Both the position numbers and the translations under genes were made by a program. The notes under the pieces were generated by a model that searched no databases, was not told where the DNA came from, and saw only the letters and a list, made by a program, of their open reading frames with translations. From Lachnospiraceae bacterium (GTDB lineage: Bacteria; Bacillota; Clostridia; Lachnospirales; Lachnospiraceae), in NCBI GenBank assembly GCA_003519685.1, contig DOWG01000220.1, positions 437 to 5,915 on the forward strand: DNA of 5,479 nucleotides, given 5' to 3'. Below, piece by piece: positions 1 to 5,371 of this stretch; the stretch's first letter is position 1; each line of letters starts with the position of its first letter.

Positions 1-727
1 CCTCCGGTATGGTAGTGTTCGCATGCATGTTGGTTAATACATCCTTCCCCTCCAGTAACGGTTCAAAGAGTGCAGGGCGTTCAAACCCACGCATCAGCGC
101 CAGATGGGCCGGATCCCTGGTAATGGAATACAGATCGGCCCAAAGCTCCATGAGACCCCCGGTTTCCTGTTGATCCATCATCCGCGTCAGGGTTTCCCTT
201 GAGGTTTCCTCTAAAAATCTTGTAAACCAGCCAGAGGCATGCAGGACTATTTCCAATGCCTTCGTATTGCCTAATATCCGGTACATATCGAGTAGTCCCA
301 TCAAAACCTTGTGGCAGACATAGAACGGAGCCCAATACCCCCGCCCATCTCTTACGCCATAGATATATTCCGGCGGTATGGGAAATACCCATTCTCCTCC
401 GTTTAACTCCTGAATCTTCCCCAGTTCATCGACGATATCATTTGCACGAACCAGCAATTCCGAATTCTTTGTTTCTTCCACCGTGTAGGCAGCCGCACTG
501 AGCCAATGTCCGGTAAAGGTACCGCGAATATGACTGTTCTGAGAATCCCATCCCCCGTGCAGCTCCGGCATCTTCCGGTTGATGGAACCCGTCATCCCTG
601 CCTGCCAGCGAAAAGGGAACAGAAGATTATCCGTCTTAATCTCTAACAAATACTTAAGGTTGCTGTTTCTCTTTTGTAAAGCTTCCGATTCTAATAATCT
701 AATTGTATGTAGGCCGCTCTCCAGCAT
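1..727 (-). CDS. GH127/DUF1680 family protein (beta-L-arabinofuranosidase-like), 3' end beyond window
   Basis: This is the first 242 residues of a glycoside hydrolase of the GH127/DUF1680 superfamily. Characterised GH127/GH146 members remove beta-L-arabinofuranosyl residues from plant or protein-linked glycans. The frame is open from the ATG at 727 to the left edge. Family hallmarks appear in the expected order of the (alpha/alpha)6 barrel: HGGWDS at 57-62, RGTFTGHWLSAAA at 68-80, WAPFYVCHKVLMGLLDMY at 132-149, GGLMELWADLYSIT at 190-203 and LTNMHANTTIPE at 231-242. The catalytic Glu and Cys/zinc residues known from GH127 lie further downstream, outside the window, so activity cannot be judged. 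There is no signal peptide, so it is probably cytoplasmic and acts on imported oligosaccharides. The start is supported by AGGAGG 7 nt upstream. It follows the AgaI-like gene by 22 nt and is probably cotranscribed. DUF1680 proteins are diverse, so the arabinofuranosidase specificity is a family-level guess; the family assignment itself is firm. Confidence 0.92.
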   Translation of the reverse strand, partial: MLESGLHTIRLLESEALQKRNSNLKYLLEIKTDNLLFPFRWQAGMTGSINRKMPELHGGWDSQNSHIRGTFTGHWLSAAAYTVEETKNSELLVRANDIVDELGKIQELNGGEWVFPIPPEYIYGVRDGRGYWAPFYVCHKVLMGLLDMYRILGNTKALEIVLHASGWFTRFLEETSRETLTRMMDQQETGGLMELWADLYSITRDPAHLALMRGFERPALFEPLLEGKDVLTNMHANTTIPE

Positions 728-734
728 AACATAT

Positions 735-740
735 CCTCCT
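735..740 (-). promoter_or_regulatory. Shine-Dalgarno of the GH127-like gene
   Basis: The minus strand reads AAAAGGAGG, then 7 nt, then the ATG at 727. This consensus ribosome binding site fixes the start of the GH127-like gene. An ATG 5 nt upstream (732-730) is out of frame and too close to the site, so it was not chosen. Confidence 0.85.
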
Positions 741-749
741 TTTATAAAA

Positions 750-766
750 TCACAGACAATCTGTGA
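750..766 (-). other. Stem-loop across the AgaI-like stop codon
   Basis: TCACAGA and TCTGTGA form a perfect 7-bp inverted repeat with a 3-nt loop. On the minus strand it spans the last codons and the TGA stop of the AgaI-like gene and is followed directly by TTTTATAAAAGGAGG, the leader of the GH127-like gene. It resembles a weak intercistronic attenuator or an mRNA-stability hairpin. The stem is short and only moderately GC-rich, so full termination is unlikely. The structure is visible in the sequence; the role is inferred. Confidence 0.4.
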
Positions 767-1454
767 AACAGACCGCATTCCTATGCAGGTTTAGAAAAGA
801 TGCGGGGGTTTTCGTAGTTACCACTCCTTTTCGTACCACCTGAAATGCCTCTTCTTTTTCCGCACCGGTTACTAACAGCACAATTCTTTTTGAGCTCAGT
901 ATATCTTTCATCCCAAGGGTCAGGCCCCTGGTTACCGAATGGGTCGTTTCCTTCAGCATCGCATGGGTCTTCGTTCTCTTATCCAGTTCCACCACATGAG
1001 GTAAGGGAAACTGATACTCGGATGGCTCATTTAATCCCAAATGTCCGTTTTTACCAATCCCCAGAATCGTTAAGTCAATCTCACCGATACGGTCCAGCTC
1101 CTGTTGAATCCGTTCACATTCTCCTTGCAAATCTCCAGCCTTTCCGCAAAAGGCTATGTAATGCTCCTTCGTAATTCCCAGGGGCTTTATCAGCTCCTCC
1201 TGAATAAAATACTCACAGGTTGCAGGATCTTCCGGTTCTAAGCCCACCCATTCATCCAATTTGATGAAGGTTGCTGCGCTTACATCTATCTTCTCCTTCT
1301 TTACCCTCTGAACAAAGATACGATAGGCTTCCAACGGTGACTGCCCCGTAGCAATCACCAATTTTGCACAGGGATTCTGTTTGACGGTATCGATCATTAT
1401 TGTGGTACATTCGTTACTTAATGCCGGATAATCCTTTACATGTTCTATCTTCAT
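750..1454 (-). CDS. Galactosamine-6-phosphate isomerase/deaminase, AgaI-like (NagB family)
   Basis: This 234-residue cytoplasmic enzyme belongs to the glucosamine/galactosamine-6-phosphate isomerase superfamily, which converts a hexosamine 6-phosphate to a ketohexose 6-phosphate plus ammonia. Visible motifs are the phosphate-binding ATGQSP (35-40), LDEWVGL (66-72) and GIGKNGHLGLNEP (132-144). Asp67, Asn136, His138 and Glu143 match E. coli NagB Asp72, Asp141, His143 and Glu148 in spacing. Asn at the 141 position occurs in other family members and is not evidence of inactivity. The PATCEYFIQEELIKPLGI stretch (77-94) and C-terminal TPASFLNLH (216-224) look more like AgaI-type galactosamine-6-phosphate isomerases than classical NagB. 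The protein is shorter than E. coli NagB (266) and AgaI (251). The ATG at 1454 is the only start: an in-frame TAA lies at 1484-1482 with no other start codon between. The gene lies 51 nt after GH4 and 22 nt before the GH127-like gene. A 6-phosphogluconolactonase role is less likely given the LDEWVGL and NGHLGLNEP motifs. Substrate stereochemistry is not proven. Confidence 0.92.
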   Translation of the reverse strand: MKIEHVKDYPALSNECTTIMIDTVKQNPCAKLVIATGQSPLEAYRIFVQRVKKEKIDVSAATFIKLDEWVGLEPEDPATCEYFIQEELIKPLGITKEHYIAFCGKAGDLQGECERIQQELDRIGEIDLTILGIGKNGHLGLNEPSEYQFPLPHVVELDKRTKTHAMLKETTHSVTRGLTLGMKDILSSKRIVLLVTGAEKEEAFQVVRKGVVTTKTPASFLNLHRNAVCFTDCL

Positions 1455-1463
1455 ATAAAATAC

Positions 1464-1500
1464 AGCTGCCGGCGGTACTTTTTAGCAGCCCGCCTCCTTT
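1464..1500 (-). promoter_or_regulatory. Distant Shine-Dalgarno plus stem-loop in the AgaI-like leader
   Basis: The minus strand carries AAAGGAGG at 1500-1493, which is 38 nt before the AgaI-like ATG at 1454, far beyond normal spacing. No ATG, GTG or TTG follows it at a usable distance. Between them GCTGC (1489-1485) can pair with GCAGC (1469-1465), with a flanking G-U pair (1490/1464). Folding would leave about 11 nt between GGAGG and the ATG. A competing pair, GGCGG (1494-1490) with CCGCC (1475-1471), would instead bury the end of the Shine-Dalgarno. The pairings are seen in the sequence; control of translation by them is inferred. Confidence 0.45.
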
Positions 1501-1505
1501 ATGTT

Positions 1506-2894
1506 CTATAAATTCCAGTTCAACTCCGGTAAGATTTCCTTCTGGCGCTCACACATTTCATCAATTAATGCAACCGCATTGTTATAGTTTGAAATGGTAG
1601 GATCCAAAAGCACCGCCTGTAATAATTTGTTTTTCGATTTTTCAACATAAGCATCTATTACCAGGCGGTGAATTGCACCCTGCTGGTTGATCATTGCAGA
1701 AATTGCATCCGGCAAAGCGTCCACTTTGATCGGATGAATTCCGTCTCCATCCACTCTGCAGGGACCCTCCACACACATATCCTTCATAATACCGGGTATC
1801 GTTCCCTTATTTGGCATATTCGTGGAAGGAATATAGCGGTCTAAATTAAATACGATTGCTTCTATGATTGGAATGCCGTATTCCTCGGAACCTCTCAGTT
1901 TATTGTCATGGAAGGTGAAACATTCCTCATATTCCTTCTCCTTGTCCTTATCCTTATCATGAAAATCAATCCCGGTCGGATTCGAGCAAAAATCATAGAC
2001 AAATCTCGGTGCTTTCTTTGTCTCCCATGGGTGCTCCCGCACCGGATCAAAGAAATACTGTATCTTCGTACTTGCGAGAAATTCATCGCTCCAGGCGATG
2101 TACTCACCGATATGATTGGTCCCCGGATAAGGATAGGGCCCATAGATACGGTACATCATTCGGGACAATGCGATCTCATCCCAGTTCGCAAGCCAATGGC
2201 ATTCCGCTTCCTTCTTTTTGAACAGCGGATACAGATTCTCCCCATTGGATCTGCGCTTGATGGAAGTTAACCAGCCAAAATGATTCAGACCATAGCCCAC
2301 AATATCCAGCTCTTCCTTTGGTATCTCTAAAATCTTCGCCACCTGATCCACACCCATTCCAAAACCATGGCATAGTCCGACTGCCTTAATCTTCGTCAGG
2401 CGATTGACCGCCTCCACTAATTTTGCTTCCGGATTGGTATAGTTAATCAGCCATGCCTCCGGGCACAGTTCCTCCATGCGTTCCGCAATATGCAGCATCG
2501 GACCAAGATTTCTCAATGTATGGAACATTCCGCCGGGACCGCCGTTCTCTCCGTATACCTGACGAAAACCATATCTGCGCGGAATATGAAAATCCATGGA
2601 CCAGTAATGATAGCGGTCTACTTCTATCGCTGTAATAACAAAATCCGCATTCTTCACCGCCGCATCCAAATCCAAAGTAGACCAAAGCTTCACATCTCTT
2701 TCGGCGATCTTAACTGCTTTTTCGGCATATGCTGTGCTTACCTCCAAAGCCCGCTTGTCAATATCCATCAAGCAGACTTCCAGCGGTAACGAATTTAGAA
2801 GATCGCTGAGCAGGATATCCGATAGAGTTGCCGGACAAAACGAAGTACTGCCCGCTCCGATCATTGTAATTTTTAACTTCTTATAATCCTTCAT
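1506..2894 (-). CDS. Glycoside hydrolase family 4 protein (NAD+ and metal-dependent), CHGF subgroup
   Basis: This is a complete 462-residue GH4 enzyme. The family cleaves glycosides by NAD+-mediated oxidation and elimination and needs a divalent metal, usually Mn2+. The N-terminal Rossmann fold shows IGAGSTSF (12-19, GxGS). Then come MDID (43-46), GENGGPGGMFHTLRNLGP (115-132), NYTNPEA (151-157), LCHGFGMG (174-181) and GLNHFGW (202-208). Cys175 and His205 are the expected metal ligands. In the GH4 subgroup scheme as I recall it, CHSV marks alpha-galactosidases/alpha-glucosidases, CDMP and CNVP mark 6-phospho-glucosidases, CHEV marks alpha-galacturonidases and CHGx marks alpha-glucuronidases. 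CHGF therefore suggests an alpha-uronidase-like enzyme rather than MelA. Automatic annotation would probably say alpha-galactosidase or 6-phospho-beta-glucosidase. The start at 2894 has AAAGGA about 9 nt upstream. An acidic/basic DKDKDKEK run (313-320) comes from a hexanucleotide repeat. The gene is 30 nt after the ROK remnant and 51 nt before the AgaI-like gene. Confidence 0.95.
   Translation of the reverse strand: MKDYKKLKITMIGAGSTSFCPATLSDILLSDLLNSLPLEVCLMDIDKRALEVSTAYAEKAVKIAERDVKLWSTLDLDAAVKNADFVITAIEVDRYHYWSMDFHIPRRYGFRQVYGENGGPGGMFHTLRNLGPMLHIAERMEELCPEAWLINYTNPEAKLVEAVNRLTKIKAVGLCHGFGMGVDQVAKILEIPKEELDIVGYGLNHFGWLTSIKRRSNGENLYPLFKKKEAECHWLANWDEIALSRMMYRIYGPYPYPGTNHIGEYIAWSDEFLASTKIQYFFDPVREHPWETKKAPRFVYDFCSNPTGIDFHDKDKDKEKEYEECFTFHDNKLRGSEEYGIPIIEAIVFNLDRYIPSTNMPNKGTIPGIMKDMCVEGPCRVDGDGIHPIKVDALPDAISAMINQQGAIHRLVIDAYVEKSKNKLLQAVLLDPTISNYNNAVALIDEMCERQKEILPELNWNL
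1935..1958 (-). repeat. Four-copy hexanucleotide tandem repeat inside the GH4 gene
   Basis: On the minus strand the GH4 frame contains GATAAG, GATAAG, GACAAG and GAGAAG in tandem, encoding DKDKDKEK at residues 313-320. The copies are in frame, so gain or loss of a unit would change only a charged surface segment. It is short and partly degenerate. Confidence 0.7.
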
Positions 2895-2924
2895 AATAGT
2901 TAATCCTTTCCTTCCAAAATAATT

Positions 2925-3101
2925 TTAATTTGCTATTTCTTTAATTAGCATTGCAGCTCCCGCCAAAGCAGGATTTTTATCCGTACAGGACTGCAGGATC
3001 CGAACCTTTTTCACAAAATCATAATTATCTATCGTATCCTCAAGGGCAGCCTCCGAAACAAAAGTAAAATAATCTTTCATCAAACCACCCCCAAGGATGG
3101 A
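2925..3101 (-). pseudogene. ROK family sugar kinase, C-terminal remnant (5' part missing)
   Basis: About 59 residues at the C-terminus of a ROK (repressor, ORF, kinase) family protein, probably a sugar or amino-sugar kinase. The SSILGGGLM segment matches the conserved family 'IVLGGGxS' strand-turn. About 45 residues later, LQSCTDKNPALAGAAMLIKEI matches the closing 'GNDAGLIGAA' helix. The ATP-binding DxGGT, the zinc CxCGxxGC motif and the catalytic Asp are absent because ROK proteins are normally about 290-320 residues and the N-terminal four-fifths is missing. Rightward, the frame stays open to an ATG at 3134, but residues beyond about 3101 are the antisense of the GH3 gene and are not ROK-like. 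A 50-residue peptide could start at the ATG at 3080, but it would not be a kinase. The fragment is 30 nt upstream of GH4, so the intact gene would have headed that operon. It is called from two motifs and their spacing, so moderate confidence. Confidence 0.72.
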
Positions 3102-3110
3102 ACTCCCCTT
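3099..3110. other. Junction where two divergent genes both lose their 5' ends
   Basis: To the left, minus-strand codons give the ROK strand SSILGGG up to about 3101. To the right, plus-strand codons give GH3-like sequence from about 3105-3111. No intergenic DNA, promoter or native start codon remains for either gene. I see no transposon end, target-site duplication or long repeat at the point. A deletion, or a misjoined assembly, fits best. Confidence 0.65.
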
Positions 3111-5213
3111 ATGGGACTGCACTATGGGTTTCATATTAACCGCTTCTTAACAGAAACAACCGGCTCCATCCTCGGTATGGTTGGCGCCCGGCAGACCATC
3201 GCAATTCAGAAGCAATATTTAAAGGATAGTAAACACAAAATTCCTCTCCTGTTTATGACCGATGTAATTCACGGTTACCGGACGATATTTCCTTCTCCCT
3301 TAGGCCTTGCGTGTTCGTGGAGTCCGGAATTAATCGAACAGACTGCCGCAGTTGCCGCAAAGGAAGCCTCTGTTTCCGGGGTACACCTTACCTTCTCACC
3401 TATGGCGGACCTGGTCCGTGACTGCAGATGGGGCCGGGTCGTCGAAAGCACCGGAGAGGATCCCTATTTAAACAGCTTATACGCCTCCGCTTTTGTCCGG
3501 GGCTATCAGGGAGACGACGTATCCGCTCCCTATAAGATTGCAAGCTGCGTAAAGCATTTTGCCGGATACGGCGCCGCGGAATCCGGCAAGGATTATAACA
3601 CTACAGACATCAGCGAATATCAGCTTCGCAACTTTTACTTTCCCGCTTTCAAAGCCGCCATCGACAGCGGATGTAAAATGGTTATGCCCGGCTTTAATGC
3701 CTTAAACGGCATTCCTTGCACGGCTAATCCCTGGTTGATTCAGGATATATTAAGAGAGGAATGGAAGTTTACGGATCCGGTTATCACCGATTGCACCGCA
3801 ACCTATGAGCTTACTGCCCACGGGCTGTGTGCATCGAATAAAGAAGCTGCACAGGCTGCCATCAACACCGGTATGGATATCGAAATGGTATCGACTACAT
3901 TTTTTGAAGAAGGGGAGAATCTGGCAGCGGAAGGAAAGGTTTCTATGCAAACCATAGATGCTGCCGTGGAACGGATTCTGCGATTAAAGGACGAGCTTGG
4001 TTTGTTTGAAAATCCTTACAAAGATGCCGATCCGGTTGCAGAGGAAAAGATTCATTTATGCAAGGAGCATCGAGCTCTTGCCCGGGAATCCGCAGCAAAG
4101 TCCGTTGTATTATTAAAGAATGAGCATCATGTCTTGCCCTTACATAAGAATGAAAAAATAGCTTTGATCGGTCCTTATGCCGACAATAAGAATTTACTTG
4201 ATATCTGGAAATGCCAGGGGAAGGAGGAGGAATGCGTCACCCTGCTGGAGGGTCTTAGGGATAGGATCCAGGTTTTTTATGCAGAGGGCTGCGCTCTGGA
4301 AGAGAATCCTGCTATTTCCTATGAAGAGGTACATACGGTTGATCGCGATACTTCCTGTGACGCAGCATGTTTGAATAGCTACGATGCAGCCGTATCCGAT
4401 TGCGATAAAATTATTCTGGCACTCGGCGAGCCTGCCAGCTGGAGCGGAGAAGCCGGAAGCCGTGCCCACATTACCCTGCCTAAGAAGCAGCTGGAATTAC
4501 TAAAAAGACTATCCGCATCCGGCAAGCCGGTCATAACGGTTATCTTCAGCGGAAGGCCTCTGGAGCTTTCCGAAGCAGCTGCCGCCTCCACAGCACTTCT
4601 GCAGGCATGGCTGCCGGGTACCGAAGGCGGCAATGGAATCGCCGATGTTCTAACCGGGACAAGCCTTCCCGAGGGCAGACTTACCATCTCCTTCCCGAGA
4701 ACAGTCGGACAATTGCCCCTTTATTATAACGCTCTTCCCACCGGGCGGCCGAAGAAAAGCGATTCCATTACGGAGCGTTTTTCTTCCGGCTATATTGATG
4801 AGTTGAACAGTCCCCTGTACCCTTTCGGTTACGGACTGACCTATACCACTTTTCAATACTCCGGTATCCGCTTATCCGATAAAGTTATAAAAGAAGGAGG
4901 TACCATAGAAGCTGCCATCACTTTGACGAATACCGGAACCTTCCCTGGGACAGAGACCGTTCAGCTGTATTTGCGCGACCTGGCCGGAGCTTATTCCAGA
5001 CCGGTAAAAATGTTAAAGGGATTCCAAAAGGTCTTTCTATCACCCGGGGAATCTCGCACCGTGGACTTTACCATTTCTGCCGAAATGCTCCAATATGACA
5101 TTCCGGGTCATGGCATGACACTGGAACCCGGGGATTTCCAGCTCTTTATCGGAGTCGACAGCACCACCGCCAACCTGGCTGAATTTACACTTGTTAAAAC
5201 GCGGGAATCCTAA
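3111..5213 (+). CDS. Glycoside hydrolase family 3 beta-glycosidase (BglX-like), N-terminally truncated
   Basis: This 700-residue GH3 protein is a retaining beta-glycosidase of the beta-glucosidase/xylosidase type. The (beta/alpha)8 domain shows LLFMTDVIHGYRTIFP (46-61), CRWGRVVESTGEDPYL (105-120), KHFAGYGAAESGKDYNTTD (148-166) and VITDCTATYEL (224-234), with Asp227 the likely nucleophile. The alpha/beta sandwich shows GEPASWSGEAGSR (439-451), with Glu447 the likely acid/base. A fibronectin-III-like domain fills about 600-690. What is missing is the usual N-terminus, the 'MTLEEKxxQL' helix and roughly 35-50 residues; recognisable homology begins at about residues 1-20 (TGSILG at 17-22). The frame is open leftwards to a stop at 2946-2948, but that part is the antisense of the ROK remnant, has no ATG and is not GH3-like. 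The start at 3111 is therefore just the first available ATG, with a weak AAGGA 13 nt upstream. No signal peptide can be assessed. Folding and activity of the truncated barrel are doubtful. Confidence 0.93.
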   Translation: MGLHYGFHINRFLTETTGSILGMVGARQTIAIQKQYLKDSKHKIPLLFMTDVIHGYRTIFPSPLGLACSWSPELIEQTAAVAAKEASVSGVHLTFSPMADLVRDCRWGRVVESTGEDPYLNSLYASAFVRGYQGDDVSAPYKIASCVKHFAGYGAAESGKDYNTTDISEYQLRNFYFPAFKAAIDSGCKMVMPGFNALNGIPCTANPWLIQDILREEWKFTDPVITDCTATYELTAHGLCASNKEAAQAAINTGMDIEMVSTTFFEEGENLAAEGKVSMQTIDAAVERILRLKDELGLFENPYKDADPVAEEKIHLCKEHRALARESAAKSVVLLKNEHHVLPLHKNEKIALIGPYADNKNLLDIWKCQGKEEECVTLLEGLRDRIQVFYAEGCALEENPAISYEEVHTVDRDTSCDAACLNSYDAAVSDCDKIILALGEPASWSGEAGSRAHITLPKKQLELLKRLSASGKPVITVIFSGRPLELSEAAAASTALLQAWLPGTEGGNGIADVLTGTSLPEGRLTISFPRTVGQLPLYYNALPTGRPKKSDSITERFSSGYIDELNSPLYPFGYGLTYTTFQYSGIRLSDKVIKEGGTIEAAITLTNTGTFPGTETVQLYLRDLAGAYSRPVKMLKGFQKVFLSPGESRTVDFTISAEMLQYDIPGHGMTLEPGDFQLFIGVDSTTANLAEFTLVKTRES

Positions 5214-5222
5214 TTTCTTTAA

Positions 5223-5268
5223 AAAATACCGTAGATCCAATCGTATCAGAAAGGATCTACGGTATTTT
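5223..5268. terminator. Bidirectional rho-independent terminator
   Basis: AAAATACCGTAGATCC (5223-5238) and GGATCTACGGTATTTT (5253-5268) form a perfect 16-bp stem with a 14-nt loop, beginning 9 nt after the GH3 TAA. A-rich and T-rich flanks give U-tracts in both directions, TATTTTATT on the plus strand and TTTTTT on the minus strand. It can therefore end GH3 transcription and also the convergent PTS transcript, whose stop codon is about 100 nt away. Confidence 0.92.
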
Positions 5269-5371
5269 ATTCCTATTATAAGATTGTTCGTACAAGATTA
5301 GAGCCATTTCATATGGTATTTAAATGCCATAAAAAATTATGCTTCTGTTGCTTTCTATGTTCCTATGTAGC
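5269..5371. other. AT-rich intergenic gap between terminator and PTS gene
   Basis: This non-coding stretch separates the terminator from the stop codon of the convergent PTS gene. It would be the 3' untranslated region of the PTS transcript. An imperfect palindrome lies at 5313-5330 (ATGGTATTTAAATGCCAT, one G-U pair), but no U-tract follows it on either strand. I see no convincing promoter, gene or RNA element. Confidence 0.5.

Noticed and set aside
132..138. Asn136 in the AgaI-like protein as a catalytic loss (E. coli NagB has Asp141)
   Set aside because: Asn is found at this position in other members of the family and the remaining catalytic residues are in place. The positions given are protein residues.
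1895..2373. Open frames on both strands overlapping the GH4 gene
   Set aside because: They have no recognisable family motifs or ribosome binding sites and lie entirely within a well-supported GH4 frame.
3085..3130. Insertion sequence or recombination site at the ROK/GH3 junction
   Set aside because: No terminal inverted repeats, target duplication or integrase/transposase sequence are visible; only a 4-bp AAGG/CCTT pairing, which is expected by chance.
3102..3134. Start of the ROK remnant at the ATG at 3134, giving a 69-residue small protein
   Set aside because: The first residues are only the reverse complement of GH3 coding sequence and have no ROK similarity or clear ribosome binding site, so they are not counted as part of the gene.
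4194..4856. Minus-strand open frames within the GH3 gene
   Set aside because: They are antisense shadows of a well-conserved GH3 C-terminal region with no independent support.
5275..5280. TATAAT on the minus strand as a -10 promoter element
   Set aside because: No reasonable -35 lies 16-18 nt upstream, and it would read straight into the terminator and antisense to GH3.
5313..5330. Imperfect palindrome ATGGTATTTAAATGCCAT between the terminator and the PTS gene as a second terminator or operator
   Set aside because: No U-tract follows on either strand (AAAAAA follows on plus), there is almost no loop, and no nearby promoter would make it an operator.
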